Below are positions 8,330-16,980 of a DNA stretch of 50,357 bases, in pieces; the first letter of the stretch is position 1, and each line of letters opens with the position of its first letter. The DNA is from Prevotella sp. UBA7764 (GTDB lineage Bacteria > Bacteroidota > Bacteroidia > Bacteroidales > Bacteroidaceae). The DNA lies in NCBI GenBank assembly GCA_002481295.1, contig DLDU01000004.1, positions 1 to 50,357 on the forward strand. The letters run 5' to 3'. Below the pieces are notes generated by a model that ran no database searches, had not been told where the DNA came from, and was given only the letters and a program-made list of their open reading frames with translations. The position numbers and the translations under genes were made by a program.

Positions 8330-9544
8330 TTATTTCAGTGTGCTTTGGTACCAGTCATAGAGTTTCTTCACGCCATCCTCGATTTCCACCTTATGGTGCC
8401 AGCCGAGGCTGTGGAGCTTGCTTACGTCGATGAGCTTACGTGGTGTGCCGTTGGGTTTTGTCGTGTCCCAAACGATCTCGCCTTCGAAGCCGACAGTGTC
8501 CTTCACGAGACTGGCCAGCGCTTTGATGGTGAGCTCCTTGCCCGTACCCACGTTGATGTGGCAGTTGCGGATTTCTCCGAGACTTGGAATAGCACCGCCA
8601 CGACCCTCTGAGTTGTTGCGGTTTACCTCACCGTCGGTCTTCACACCATAGAAGACAGAAGAGTACTTCTCAATGCCGATGATGTCGCTAAAGTCCACGT
8701 TGAGCAACACATGTACCGACGCGTCAGCCATGTCCTCACTCCAGAGGAACTCACGCAGCGGAGAGCCGTCGCCCCACAGCGTCACCTTGTTGTTGTCAAT
8801 GCCATAGAAGTCGAGAGCTTTCAGAATCCGCTCTTTCGGCTCGTTGCCGTCGACATTCTCCTTTCCGATGAGCTCAGCGAGCTTAGCCGGTGGGTTGATG
8901 GGTCGCTTGTTCATATCCGTACGGATCGCATCCCAGTTGTCGTCGTGGATGAGCTTAGCCAGATAGATCTTGCGCATCATGGCCGGCATCACGTGAGAGT
9001 TCTCCAGATGGAAGTTGTCGTTGGGACCATAGAGGTTCGTCGGCATCACAGCGATATAGTTCGTACCGTATTGCAGGTTATAGCTCTCGCACATCTTCAG
9101 TCCTGCGATTTTCGCGATGGCATACTCCTCGTTGGTGTATTCCAGCGGTGAGGTCAGCAGCGCGTCTTCTTTCATCGGCTGCGGTGCGTTCTTCGGGTAG
9201 ATACACGTAGAACCGAGGAAGAGCAGTTTCTTCACATGATGCTTATAGGCCTGCTCGATGACATTGCACTGCATCTTCATGTTCTGCATGATGAAGTCAG
9301 CACGATAGAGCGAGTTGGCCATGATGCCGCCCACGAAGGCAGCGGCAAGCACCACCGCGTCGGGCTGCTCCTGGTCAAAGAAGTTCTTTACGGCGAGTTG
9401 GTCGGTGAGATCCAGCTCTTTGTGTGTGCGGCCAACAAGATTGTTGTATCCGCGTTGTTTCAAGTTGTTCCAGATGGCCGAGCCCACCAAGCCGTGGTGG
9501 CCGGCAACGTAAATCTTGTCTGTTTTCTGAAGTGTCATAAACAC
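8330..9544 (-). CDS. fcl: GDP-L-fucose synthase
   Basis: A 404-residue NADPH-dependent epimerase/reductase that turns GDP-4-keto-6-deoxymannose into GDP-L-fucose. The Rossmann glycine motif is in [13 protein letters not shown], the catalytic Ser in [10 protein letters not shown], and the Tyr/Lys pair in [11 protein letters not shown]. The [19 protein letters not shown] segment is characteristic. It is longer than E. coli Fcl (321 aa) because of two insertions, one around [18 protein letters not shown] and one around [15 protein letters not shown] believe such insertions occur in other Bacteroidetes. A second ATG two codons in (9538) is equally possible as the start. It works with gmd at 10428-11522. 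Confidence 0.95.
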   Translation of the reverse strand: MFMTLQKTDKIYVAGHHGLVGSAIWNNLKQRGYNNLVGRTHKELDLTDQLAVKNFFDQEQPDAVVLAAAFVGGIMANSLYRADFIMQNMKMQCNVIEQAYKHHVKKLLFLGSTCIYPKNAPQPMKEDALLTSPLEYTNEEYAIAKIAGLKMCESYNLQYGTNYIAVMPTNLYGPNDNFHLENSHVMPAMMRKIYLAKLIHDDNWDAIRTDMNKRPINPPAKLAELIGKENVDGNEPKERILKALDFYGIDNNKVTLWGDGSPLREFLWSEDMADASVHVLLNVDFSDIIGIEKYSSVFYGVKTDGEVNRNNSEGRGGAIPSLGEIRNCHINVGTGKELTIKALASLVKDTVGFEGEIVWDTTKPNGTPRKLIDVSKLHSLGWHHKVEIEDGVKKLYDWYQSTLK

Positions 9545-9654
9545 ATGTACTTTTTTGCACGGAGAACGACAATAGTCCGTGCTACCATATCTTTATTTAA
9601 TTGTTTTTATTATTACCATACGCAAATGATGGTTAGCGACATTTCGCAGAACGC

Positions 9655-10179
9655 TTATCTTGACCAATCTTCCACCAATAAGTTATCTATTCCCTTAAAA
9701 TGCTTTAAGTTGTTAGTGACAACGATCATATCATTGTATAGAGCCTGACCTGCTATGACCATATCAAACTTATCAACAATCACTGCACATGCTTTCGTCC
9801 CAACTGTAAGTACATGATTGATCACCGTGCGATTGCCATGGATGATTTCTATCAGGACGTTTGTGTCGAGAAGATAGCGTCTATTTCCTTCATATAAATG
9901 ATCTACAGCCCTGTCGGCACTATAATAATGGCTTGACCGGATCAGTCTTTCCTCTTCTTTAGCAGAGATGGATTCGTCAAGGGGTAACGATAAAAAGGTT
10001 TTAAAGAACATCTCATCGGATGAGTCTGAAAGCGTATCGCTTTTTTTTATGTGCATGTTTGCTAACCGACTTGCCACGAACTGAGCATACATCGTCACTT
10101 GATGCTTTAGCTCCGATAAGTTTATTTTGTCAGATGGAACGTCTACATTTATGTTTAATGTCGTTATTGCCATAGTCAT
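9655..10179 (-). CDS. Fused VapB-like antitoxin and internally deleted VapC-like PIN domain
   Basis: A 174-residue single frame. Residues 1-98 look like a Bacteroidetes antitoxin: a short strand (TLNINVDVP), a helix (LSELKHQVTMYAQFVASRLA) and an acidic tail. Residues 100-174 begin as a PIN ribonuclease toxin, RRYLLDTNVLIEIIHGN, and end as one, FDMVIAGQALYNDMIVVTNN then HFKGIDNLLVEDW. Only about 75 residues remain where VapC toxins have about 130: the stretch between CAV (131-133) and DKFD (136-139), which normally carries the second catalytic acid and the dimer helices, is missing. D106 and D139 remain. A perfect promoter lies upstream. Probably a dead toxin that keeps its antitoxin; read-through fusion is seen directly, loss of activity is inferred. 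Confidence 0.75.
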   Translation of the reverse strand: MTMAITTLNINVDVPSDKINLSELKHQVTMYAQFVASRLANMHIKKSDTLSDSSDEMFFKTFLSLPLDESISAKEEERLIRSSHYYSADRAVDHLYEGNRRYLLDTNVLIEIIHGNRTVINHVLTVGTKACAVIVDKFDMVIAGQALYNDMIVVTNNLKHFKGIDNLLVEDWSR

Positions 10180-10199
10180 AATTTGTTGGTTCTATAATG

Positions 10200-10230
10200 C
10201 AAATATAATGTAAAAGGGCGAAATGACAAA
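10200..10230 (-). promoter_or_regulatory. Promoter of the antitoxin-toxin fusion gene
   Basis: On the minus strand TTTG (10227-10230), 19 nt, then TATATTTG (10200-10207): full consensus. Transcription would begin about 10193, a short leader before the ATG at 10179 or 10173. Confidence 0.75.
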
Positions 10231-10298
10231 GAAAAATAACGTTTTTCTTTGTTGCTTCTGAGTGAAGTCAGTGGTGTGGTCTACTTGTGAACAAAAAG

Positions 10299-10349
10299 GG
10301 AAACGCAAATGTGACCCTTGTCTATTATCGGTAGCCACTTTGCGTTTCC
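10299..10349 (-). terminator. Terminator after gmd
   Basis: GGAAACGCAAA (10299-10309) pairs perfectly with TTTGCGTTTCC (10339-10349) across a long loop, and GTG/CAC extends the stem past a bulged T. On the minus strand it is followed by CTTTTTGTTC. It separates gmd from the fusion gene, so gmd and fcl are not one transcript. Confidence 0.7.
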
Positions 10350-10427
10350 TGATATCTTATATTATAGAACCTTAGAATCTAATATGGTGCACTCTTTTCC
10401 CTCCCTTTTAGGGCCGGGGAGAGTCTC

Positions 10428-11522
10428 CTATTTCACGATGCCTTTTTCGAGATACTCTTCGAGGTTGACGCGGACGCGGGCAGCGGCATCGTCGGCAGCT
10501 ACCTTCTTCATGTCGCTGTCCACCATGAGCTTGACAAGGTCTTCGAAGGATGTGCGGGTAGGATTCCAGTTCAGTTCTGCCTTGGCCTTAGTGGGATCGC
10601 CCCAAAGGTTGACCACATCGGTGGGACGGTAGAAGTCCGGTGACACCTCGATGAGCACCTTGCCGGTAGCCTGGTCGATGCCCTTCTCGTCAGCACCCTC
10701 GCCTTCCCAGCGCAATTCGATGCCCACATGATGGAAAGCCAGCGTGGCGAATTCACGTACGGTGTGCTGCTTGCCGGTGGCGATGACGAAGTCCTCAGGC
10801 GTCTTGTGCTGCAGGATCAGCCACATGCACTCGACATAGTCCTTGGCGTAGCCCCAGTCACGACGGCTGGAGAGGTTGCCGAGATAGAGCTTGTCCTGCT
10901 TCCCCTGCTTGATGCGGGCGGCAGCCAGCGTGATCTTACGTGTCACGAAGGTCTCACCGCGGCGCTCGCTCTCGTGGTTGAAGAGAATGCCGTTGCAGGC
11001 GAACATGTTATAAGCATCGCGGTACTCTTTCACGATCCAGAAGCCATACTGCTTGGCCACGGCATAGGGAGAGTAGGGATGGAAAGGCGTGTTCTCGTTC
11101 TGCGGCACCTCTTCCACCTTGCCATAGAGCTCGGAAGTGGAAGCCTGATAGATGCGGCAGCTGTCGGTGAGACCCAGCTGGCGCACAGCTTCCAGGATGC
11201 GGAGCACACCGACGGCATCCACGTCGGCAGTATACTCCGGCGAGTCGAAGCTGACCTGCACGTGACTCTGTGCGGCGAGGTTATAGATCTCAGTAGGGCG
11301 AACCTTACCGATCACGCCGAGCACACTCATCGAGTCGCTCAGGTCGGCATAGTGAAGATGGAAATGGGGTGCGCCCTCCAGATGGGCGATACGTGGGCGG
11401 AAGTCCACTGAGGAGCGGCGGATGACACCATGCACGTCATAACCTTTGTCCAACAGAAACTCGGCGAGGTAGGAACCGTCTTGTCCCGTGATGCCTGTGA
11501 TCAATGCTACTTTTCTTTCCAT
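10428..11522 (-). CDS. gmd: GDP-mannose 4,6-dehydratase
   Basis: A 364-residue NADP-dependent SDR enzyme making GDP-4-keto-6-deoxy-D-mannose from GDP-mannose, the first step to GDP-L-fucose. The glycine motif [19 protein letters not shown], the catalytic Thr region [12 protein letters not shown], the Tyr/Lys pair in [13 protein letters not shown], and [17 protein letters not shown] with [14 protein letters not shown] are all family-typical. Length fits (E. coli 373). It provides the substrate of Fcl, whose gene lies 0.9 kb further on beyond a terminator and the fusion gene. A C-terminal run of acidic and basic residues is ordinary. Confidence 0.96.
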   Translation of the reverse strand: MERKVALITGITGQDGSYLAEFLLDKGYDVHGVIRRSSVDFRPRIAHLEGAPHFHLHYADLSDSMSVLGVIGKVRPTEIYNLAAQSHVQVSFDSPEYTADVDAVGVLRILEAVRQLGLTDSCRIYQASTSELYGKVEEVPQNENTPFHPYSPYAVAKQYGFWIVKEYRDAYNMFACNGILFNHESERRGETFVTRKITLAAARIKQGKQDKLYLGNLSSRRDWGYAKDYVECMWLILQHKTPEDFVIATGKQHTVREFATLAFHHVGIELRWEGEGADEKGIDQATGKVLIEVSPDFYRPTDVVNLWGDPTKAKAELNWNPTRTSFEDLVKLMVDSDMKKVAADDAAARVRVNLEEYLEKGIVK

Positions 11523-11596
11523 ATTTTCTAAAGTATGATGCTATATTGATGTTTTGTTGATGCTATATATATAATAAGGTGTAGGAGGCGGTCGGC

Positions 11597-12232
11597 TTAT
11601 TTGCTGTTGAGTCTGTCGTCCTTGAAGAGTCCGAAGAGTTCGGCGTCGATCATGTCGGTGACCTTACGGAAGTCAGCGGGCGTATCCTCAAAGCTGAGTT
11701 TGTCGCCGTCGATGATGATCAGCGGTCCCTGATACGAAGCCACCCAATCTTCATAACGCTTCTGCAGTCCGGCAAGATAGTCGATGCGGATGCTCTTCTC
11801 GAACGAGCGGCCACGCTTCTCAATGTGTTTGACGAGCGTAGGGATACTCGACCGGATGTAGATCATCAGCTGCGGGAGTTTGACCAGTGACATCATCAGG
11901 TCGAAGAGGTCGCTGTAGTTTTGGAAGTCGCGGTCACTCATATAACCCTGGTCGTGGAGGTTCGGCGCGAAGATACGGGCATCCTCAAAAATCGTGCGGT
12001 CCTGGATGATGGTGTCGTTGCTGTTGGCGATCTCCACCACTTCTTTAAAGCGCTTGTTGAGGAAGTAGATCTGAAGGTTGAATGACCAGCGCTTCATGTC
12101 GCCGTAGAAGTCATCGAGATAAGGGTTGTTGTCTACGGGCTCGAAGCGTGGTGTCCAGTGATATTTCTTGGCAAGCATCTTGGTCAGCGTGGTCTTTCCA
12201 CTGCCGATGTTGCCGGCGATAGCGATATGCAT
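11597..12232 (-). CDS. Deoxynucleoside kinase (second of a tandem pair)
   Basis: A 211-residue dNK-family kinase that phosphorylates deoxyribonucleosides in salvage. The P-loop is AGNIGSGKTTLTK at residues 5-17, the DRS-type motif is QDRTIFEDARIF, and the arginine-rich lid is HIEKRGRSFEKSIR. It is clearly a paralogue of the next gene upstream (12302-12925), sharing the NPYLDDFY and SDRDFQNY segments. Substrate preference (purine or pyrimidine) cannot be read. The 69-bp gap between the two kinases holds a short repeat of TTGAATG units. It is the last gene of the run that begins with the P-loop/CYTH gene. Confidence 0.9.
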   Translation of the reverse strand: MHIAIAGNIGSGKTTLTKMLAKKYHWTPRFEPVDNNPYLDDFYGDMKRWSFNLQIYFLNKRFKEVVEIANSNDTIIQDRTIFEDARIFAPNLHDQGYMSDRDFQNYSDLFDLMMSLVKLPQLMIYIRSSIPTLVKHIEKRGRSFEKSIRIDYLAGLQKRYEDWVASYQGPLIIIDGDKLSFEDTPADFRKVTDMIDAELFGLFKDDRLNSK

Positions 12233-12270
12233 GGTTGAATGTTGAATGTTGAGTGATGAATGTTGAATGG
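12233..12270. repeat. TTGAATG-type simple repeat between kinase genes
   Basis: Four imperfect copies of (G)TTGAATG with TTGAGTGATGAATG between. The same kind of sequence fills two gaps of the efflux operon (27013-27152 and 31840-31875). Confidence 0.7.
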
Positions 12271-12301
12271 AGATGGACGCATTGACTCCTTGCTTCTAAG
12301 A

Positions 12302-12925
12302 TTAGAGCAGGGTGGGATGTGGCGAGAGCTGCTCGTCGATGCGGGCGATGATATATTCAAAATCTTCGCGACGGTTGAGAAAGTCGAGGTTGTCAACATC
12401 GATGGTGATGGCGCGTCCGTGATATTGCTCTGTCATGAAGCGGTCGTAGCGGTCGTTGAGTTGTTTGAGATAGCTGAGCTGCATGTCCTGCTCATAAGCG
12501 CGGCCCCGCTTCTGAATGTTCGCCACGAGATGTGGGACGGAAGCGCGGAGGTAGACCATCAGGTCGGGCTCGCGAGCCACCATCATCATCGACTCGAAGA
12601 GACCCATATAGGTCTCGAAGTCGCGGTCACTCATATTTCCTAAATCGTGGTTGTTGGCTGCGAAGATATACACACCCTCGTAGATCGAACGGTCCTGTAC
12701 GATGGTGCGCTTGCTGCGGTTGATGGTGAGCAGGTCGCGGAAGCGCTCCTTGAGGAAGAACACCTCAAGGTTCAATGCCCACCGCCGCATGTCCTTATAA
12801 TAGTCTTCGAGATAGGGATTGTGCGTCACACTTTCCATCCGTGCGCGCCAGCCATAGTGGCGGGCGAGCAACTGAGTGAGTGTGGTCTTTCCGCTGCCGA
12901 TGTTTCCTGCAATGACGATATGCAT
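12302..12925 (-). CDS. Deoxynucleoside kinase (first of a tandem pair)
   Basis: A 207-residue dNK-family kinase. P-loop AGNIGSGKTTLTQ at residues 5-17, DRS motif VQDRSIYEGVYIF, and lid NIQKRGRAYEQDMQ are all present, so it should be active. It differs from its neighbour at 11597-12232 in the DRS motif (RSIYEG against RTIFED), which is a point where dNK subfamilies with different nucleoside preference differ. Only 3 bp separate it from the stop of the P-loop/CYTH gene, so the two are coupled. Two tandem dNKs are also known in lactobacilli and Bacteroidetes, where they can form heterodimers; that is not shown here. Confidence 0.9.
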   Translation of the reverse strand: MHIVIAGNIGSGKTTLTQLLARHYGWRARMESVTHNPYLEDYYKDMRRWALNLEVFFLKERFRDLLTINRSKRTIVQDRSIYEGVYIFAANNHDLGNMSDRDFETYMGLFESMMMVAREPDLMVYLRASVPHLVANIQKRGRAYEQDMQLSYLKQLNDRYDRFMTEQYHGRAITIDVDNLDFLNRREDFEYIIARIDEQLSPHPTLL

Positions 12926-12928
12926 GAG

Positions 12929-14017
12929 TTAATGTCTGAGCGCAAGGTTATAGTTATAGTAATTGGCGTCGCCGGTGATGTCCTTTACCACTTTGAGGAA
13001 GGGAGGGAAGTTGACGCTTTCGGTGTCGGTGATGCCTTTTGTCTCAAGGATGACAAGTCCCTGGAGCTGTCGTTGATAGGCGTCGAGCTCGAAGTATTGT
13101 CCTTTCCAGATAAAGCTTTTGCGCTTCTTGTATATCGTGTGGCGATAAGGATCAGCCTGCGAGAGCAGCGACTCATAGAGAGCGTTGCTTACCTGCCGCT
13201 CGGTCTCGACCTGCTGGTTGTGTCCGACGGTCTTCTTCATCGTGTGCACGTTGACGCGCTTGCCGCCCGGCCAGACACGCTGGCGCAGTCTGACCTCACT
13301 GTCAGGGTCTGCCACGAGATAGGTCTGCACGATGTCGCTGTCGATAGTCTGTGGCATGTCTCCGACGACCTCTACGATGTATTTCCGTTCCTCGGTGATG
13401 GGTTGCGGCAATCCGAGCACGGCGGAGATCTCCTTGAGCACGCGGTTGATCTTTGTGTCGAAGTCCACGTGGTTGTTGATCACGCGCAGATGGGGATGAC
13501 CGCTCCATGCGTTGATGACGCGCTTGTCGACGATGCGAGCCTTTTCCAGTCCTTCCGACCGTTCCTTGTTATTAGCCACTGTGTAGAACTCTTCGGCACC
13601 GTCAGCGGCGGAGACGAGGTGAAGCACGGCATCGTAGCGTCCGAGCAGTTCCGGTGTGGAAGTACCTACGCGTCCGGTGATGTCGTTCCACATGTCGGCG
13701 TTCATATACGCCGAGATGTCCATGGCGCCCCGGTCACAGACGATCACCGCCGGTTCCTTCACCGTCTGGGCAATCTGTGTGAACTTGTCTTCCAGCCCGA
13801 GTTGCTCCTGCAGTGTAGCGATCTCGCCCTGATAAAAGAATTCGTGATTGGGAGTGAGGTAATCTATTCCTGCTTGGGCAAACATTGTGGGTACTTCCGG
13901 AATCGTGAAGACCTTAAAGCCCAAACTTGAGAAATGGTCGATGACCTTTACAAGAGCTGTCGTTTTGCCTGCACAAGGACCACCTGTGAGGACAATCTTT
14001 TTGAGTTGATAATCCAT
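12929..14017 (-). CDS. AAA_28 P-loop plus CYTH-like domain protein (Ttd14-like)
   Basis: A 362-residue two-domain protein. Residues 1-190 form a P-loop kinase-like domain: Walker A in LTGGPCAGKTTALVK, Walker B-like VIVCDRGAMDISAY, related to NadR-type AAA_28 proteins. Residues about 205-362 look like a CYTH/triphosphate-tunnel domain: ITEERKYIVEVV at its start, VRLRQRVWPGGKRVN, the ERQVS strand, YKKRKSF, and LVILETKG near the end, giving the alternating Glu/Arg/Lys pattern of these barrels. The same order occurs in Drosophila Ttd14, which binds GTP and phosphoinositide. The reaction is unknown. Coupling to two deoxynucleoside kinases suggests a nucleotide or nucleoside-triphosphate substrate. 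Confidence 0.75.
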   Translation of the reverse strand: MDYQLKKIVLTGGPCAGKTTALVKVIDHFSSLGFKVFTIPEVPTMFAQAGIDYLTPNHEFFYQGEIATLQEQLGLEDKFTQIAQTVKEPAVIVCDRGAMDISAYMNADMWNDITGRVGTSTPELLGRYDAVLHLVSAADGAEEFYTVANNKERSEGLEKARIVDKRVINAWSGHPHLRVINNHVDFDTKINRVLKEISAVLGLPQPITEERKYIVEVVGDMPQTIDSDIVQTYLVADPDSEVRLRQRVWPGGKRVNVHTMKKTVGHNQQVETERQVSNALYESLLSQADPYRHTIYKKRKSFIWKGQYFELDAYQRQLQGLVILETKGITDTESVNFPPFLKVVKDITGDANYYNYNLALRH

Positions 14018-14033
14018 TTGGAGTTGTATTTCG

Positions 14034-14107
14034 TGTCGACACTTGGATTCGAACCAAGGACCCCCACCATGTCAAGGTGATACTCTAACCAACTGAGCTA
14101 TGCCGAC
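14034..14107 (-). tRNA. tRNA-Val (anticodon GAC)
   Basis: A 74-nt cloverleaf on the minus strand. Acceptor arms GTCGGCA and TGTCGAC pair with one G-T; the D arm is GCTCAGTTGGTTAGAGT, the anticodon loop CTTGACATG gives GAC at 14071-14073, and the T arm contains GGTTCGAATCC. The discriminator base is A and CCA is not encoded. It lies between the P-loop/CYTH gene and the flavodiiron gene. Confidence 0.95.
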
Positions 14108-14215
14108 AAACGAACATATTTATAATGCAAAACCGTCTGCTCTTGTTTTGCGGGTGCAAAGGTACAAAGAATTTTTGAAACAGACGAAAGAATTGCATCT
14201 TTTTTTCAATTAATT

Positions 14216-14244
14216 GTTGTGGTCGGTGTTTGGCCGGCCACAAC
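14216..14244. terminator. Hairpin after the flavodiiron gene
   Basis: Eleven-base arms GTTGTGGTCGG and CCGGCCACAAC (one G-U pair) with a 7-nt loop, directly past the flavodiiron stop. No U-tract follows on the minus strand, so termination is uncertain. Confidence 0.45.
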
Positions 14245-14250
14245 AGTCTC

Positions 14251-15444
14251 TTATGCTTCTACTTTCTTGCAGAACTGCTCGCCGTAGTCGCGGCACTCGT
14301 CAATGGCCTTGTTGTCAGGCACCCACAAGCATTTGATACCGTCGTCAACGACGTCAAATCCTGCTTCCTGCAGATGTTTCGTGATGAGCTTCGGCGCGTC
14401 GCCGCTCCAGCCGTAAGAGCCGAAAGCAGCTGCTTTCTTGCCTTTGAACTTCAGTCCGCGTGCCATCTCCAGGATGCCGGCGATGGCAAACGAGTAGCCG
14501 TAGTTGATCGTCGGAGAGCCTACGAGCACAGCTTTTGAGCGGAACATCTGTGTGAGCACATCGTTCTTGTCTTCTTTGGCAACGTTGTAGAGCTTCACCT
14601 CTACCGACGGATCAGCGCGGCGGATACCCTCGGCGATGGCCTCGCCCATGAGTCGTGTGCTTTGCCACATCGTATCGTAGACAATGGTGATCTGATTCTC
14701 CTGATAAGGCGTCGACCACTTCTGATAGCTCTCAATGATCTGCGAGATGTACTTTGTCCAGATGACACCGTGCGACGGTGCGATCATCTTGATGGGCAGG
14801 TTCATGCCGAGCACCTCCTTTACCTTGCGGGCCACCATCGGGCTGTAGAGGTTGAGGATGTTGGTATAGTACTTCTCTGCCTCATACATCACCTCGTTGA
14901 CGTCTGCTGCCGTGTCAAAGAGCGACTCGGTGGCATAGTGCTGTCCGAAGGCGTCGTTGGAGAACAGAATCTCGTCGCCGGACATATAGGTGAACATCGT
15001 GTCGGGCCAGTGGAGCATCGGTGCCTCGATGAAGGTCAGCGTATGCTTGCCGATGTTGAGTGTGTCACCTGTCTTGACGTTGACATAGTTCCAGTCCTGG
15101 TGATAGTGACCGCGCAGGATGGCCTCTCCTTTCTTTGTGCAGTAGATCGGCGTGTCCGGAATCTCACGGAGCAGTTCGGGCAGTGCACCGCTATGGTCTA
15201 TCTCGTTGTGGTTCATCACGATGTAGTCGATGTCCTTCAGGTCGATGACCTCTTTGAGCCGCTTGACAAACTCGCGGTCGTAGGGGCGCCACACCGTGTC
15301 GATGAGCACATTCTTTTCGTCCTTAATCAAATAGGCATTGTAGCTGGAGCCATGAAAAGTGGACAGCTCGTCGCCATGGAAATGGACCAAGTCCCAGTCC
15401 ACCTTGCCTACCCATGTGACGTTGTCGGTAATCTTCTTTCCCAT
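14251..15444 (-). CDS. Flavodiiron protein (FprA-type A flavoprotein)
   Basis: A 397-residue class A flavodiiron protein, a cytoplasmic enzyme that reduces oxygen to water or nitric oxide to nitrous oxide in anaerobes. The N-terminal metallo-beta-lactamase-like domain has the iron ligands in NHNEIDHSGALPEL, the loop MLHWPDTMFTYMSGDEILFS with its His and Asp, and PSHGVIW. The C-terminal flavodoxin domain starts near ITIVYDTMWQSTRLM and includes VGSPTINYGYSF for FMN. There is no fused rubredoxin domain; the separate rubredoxin gene 101 bp upstream is the likely electron donor. The gap between them holds a hairpin that may lower read-through. Confidence 0.95.
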   Translation of the reverse strand: MGKKITDNVTWVGKVDWDLVHFHGDELSTFHGSSYNAYLIKDEKNVLIDTVWRPYDREFVKRLKEVIDLKDIDYIVMNHNEIDHSGALPELLREIPDTPIYCTKKGEAILRGHYHQDWNYVNVKTGDTLNIGKHTLTFIEAPMLHWPDTMFTYMSGDEILFSNDAFGQHYATESLFDTAADVNEVMYEAEKYYTNILNLYSPMVARKVKEVLGMNLPIKMIAPSHGVIWTKYISQIIESYQKWSTPYQENQITIVYDTMWQSTRLMGEAIAEGIRRADPSVEVKLYNVAKEDKNDVLTQMFRSKAVLVGSPTINYGYSFAIAGILEMARGLKFKGKKAAAFGSYGWSGDAPKLITKHLQEAGFDVVDDGIKCLWVPDNKAIDECRDYGEQFCKKVEA

Positions 15445-15490
15445 ATCTTTAGTTATTCCTCTTTCATTCCGTCCTGATTTGAAATAATGG

Positions 15491-15520
15491 TGACGGCTCC
15501 TTGTTGTCCAGAGGCCGTCA
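15491..15520 (-). terminator. Hairpin between rubredoxin and flavodiiron genes
   Basis: TGACGGC and GCCGTCA arms around a 16-nt loop. On the minus strand ATTATTTC follows, a weak U-tract. It could be a terminator or attenuator that uncouples the levels of the two genes. Confidence 0.4.
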
Positions 15521-15545
15521 TCATCTGCTTATCTTCGTAAATCGA

Positions 15546-15710
15546 TTATTCCTCCACGGGGCTGAAGTCTTCCTTGCCTACGCCGCAAGTGGGGCATACC
15601 CAATCTTCGGGCAGATCCTCAAAAGCTGTTCCGGGCTGAATACCATTGTCAGGGTCTCCTTTAGCGGGGTCATAGATGTAGCCGCATACATTGCATTCGT
15701 ACTTTTTCAT
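15546..15710 (-). CDS. Rubredoxin
   Basis: A 54-residue electron carrier with one iron held by four cysteines. The minus strand encodes [20 protein letters not shown], then a middle section with [19 protein letters not shown] and a short acidic tail. Both knuckles (CNVCGY and CPTCG) are intact and the length is standard. It lies directly upstream of the flavodiiron gene on the same strand, so it very likely passes electrons to it for oxygen or NO removal. Confidence 0.95.
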   Translation of the reverse strand: MKKYECNVCGYIYDPAKGDPDNGIQPGTAFEDLPEDWVCPTCGVGKEDFSPVEE

Positions 15711-16241
15711 GTTGTGTTATGTTTTAAATGAATACTCGGCACCATCGCCAGGCGACGCTGCCATGAAAGTTTTCTTTTCTATGCGCAAAGATACGAAAGA
15801 TAAATCAGAATACCATCATAATCTCGAAATATTTCGACCTGCAAGGCCGAAAATCACGATTAGCCAGTCAGTCATATACTTATCATTTCCTTGTCGCAAA
15901 AGTATGGCGAACATGCGCCAAACTATGTCGCAGGAGCAAGCTCTCAAAGCGAGAGACTGACAGCAACAGACTTGTAGCAGGATAAAAAGGGCTCCGTAGG
16001 TTGCAAGGCGAGCCCGCAGTGTATGAAGTCTCTATATACAATAAGGTGTGGAGGAGTAAGGCTGTTAAATAAAAAGTGAACAAGGCAATTAGTATGGACA
16101 TGTCAAAGCAGAAAGAAAATGTGATAAGTTATTACAAAACTATGTCTCTGAACACTTGTGTTCTAGAAAAACAAAAGTGGGACAAGGAAGGGAAAATAGT
16201 GATTGGAACCACAAAATTGTGGTCGGACGTTCACAAAACGG
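15711..16241. other. Gene-free interval
   Basis: No convincing coding frame on either strand; the longest open stretch (15883-16101, minus) has no recognisable features. It contains the recurring motif CTATATACAATAAGGTGTGG at 16031-16050 and a small hairpin, ACCACAA/TTGTGGT, at 16208-16223. Its right part leads into an interspersed repeat. Confidence 0.5.
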
Positions 16242-16500
16242 TGAGATGAGCCGAAGAAACAAGTTGTTTCGTCGGCTCATCTCAGTTGTTTTATCAGTAG
16301 AAAACACTTAGATGACAGGCAGAAAGCAGTGTTTTGATGGGTATTTCTTTGAAAAATCAGTGTGGAAATGTTGCTTTTTGAAGACTAAAAGCACGAAGAG
16401 TTTTGTAATTAATTGAATTACAATATTTTATAAAATATCCTTGAAATTCGTGAAATTCGGAGCAAAGGAGGGCTCTGCTCAGAATTTTGGCTGTATTTGG
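16242..16500 (+). repeat. Interspersed intergenic repeat, copy A
   Basis: Begins with a long hairpin: GAGATGAGCCGA at 16243-16254 pairs with its complement at 16272-16283 and the pairing continues inward with one mismatch. Then come a CTTAGATGAC motif (16307-16316) and a 29-base block, 16329-16357, with ATGGG-ATTTCTTT-AAAAAT. A second block (AAATTCGTGAAATTCGG, about 16444) follows 115 nt later. Copy B at 35523-35775 has the same blocks in the same order with nearly the same spacing. Non-coding. Confidence 0.65.
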
Positions 16501-16632
16501 GCGGGAAAATGTCACTTTTCAAGACAGTTTAGGGCTCGTGTCAAAGGTGGAACAGCTTGGCGAAGTGGTTTTCGCAGTCAACGGAAATGAGGTTATCTCT
16601 AAATAAAGTAAGGTGTACCTAAAGCTACAAAA

Positions 16633-16664
16633 AAAGCCCGGACTACCACTGTAGTTCGGGCTTT
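16633..16664 (-). terminator. rpsO: Terminator after rpsO
   Basis: Fourteen-base arms (AAAGCCCGGACTAC and GTAGTTCGGGCTTT, one G-U) with a CACT loop, and T-runs on the minus-strand side. It lies 46 bp past the rpsO stop. Confidence 0.85.
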
Positions 16665-16710
16665 CTTCTTGCCTAATTTTCTTCTCGTATGAAAGAAGCG
16701 CTTGCTGTGA

Positions 16711-16980
16711 TTACTTGCGGAGGCCGAGAGCCTTCACAATAGCACGATAACGCTCGATGTCACGATCCTTCAGGTAGTCCAGCAAAGCGCGGCGCTTACC
16801 TACCAGACGAGTCAGAGAACGAGTCGTCACAAAGTCCTTGTGATGAGTCTTGACGTGCTCTGTCAGGTGTGCGATACGATAAGTGAACAGTGCGATCTGG
16901 CTCTCAGCAGAACCGGTGTCTGCATTGCTCTTGCCATACTGGCCGAAGATTTCCTCCTTCTTCTCTTTGTTTAAATACAT
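16711..16980 (-). CDS. rpsO: 30S ribosomal protein S15
   Basis: An 89-residue primary 16S rRNA-binding protein. MYLNKEKKEEIFGQYGKSNA, then TGSAESQIALFTYRIAHLTEH and the conserved basic helix LTRLVGKRRALLDYLKDRD are diagnostic. The frame is open 63 bp further upstream, but the standard S15 length and start support the ATG at 16980. It is transcribed away from typA, from a divergent promoter region, and ends in a strong terminator. Confidence 0.97.
   Translation of the reverse strand: MYLNKEKKEEIFGQYGKSNADTGSAESQIALFTYRIAHLTEHVKTHHKDFVTTRSLTRLVGKRRALLDYLKDRDIERYRAIVKALGLRK

Noticed and set aside
12647..13930. A 427-codon open frame antisense to the P-loop/CYTH and kinase genes
   Set aside because: Spans two well-supported minus-strand genes and has no recognisable motif.
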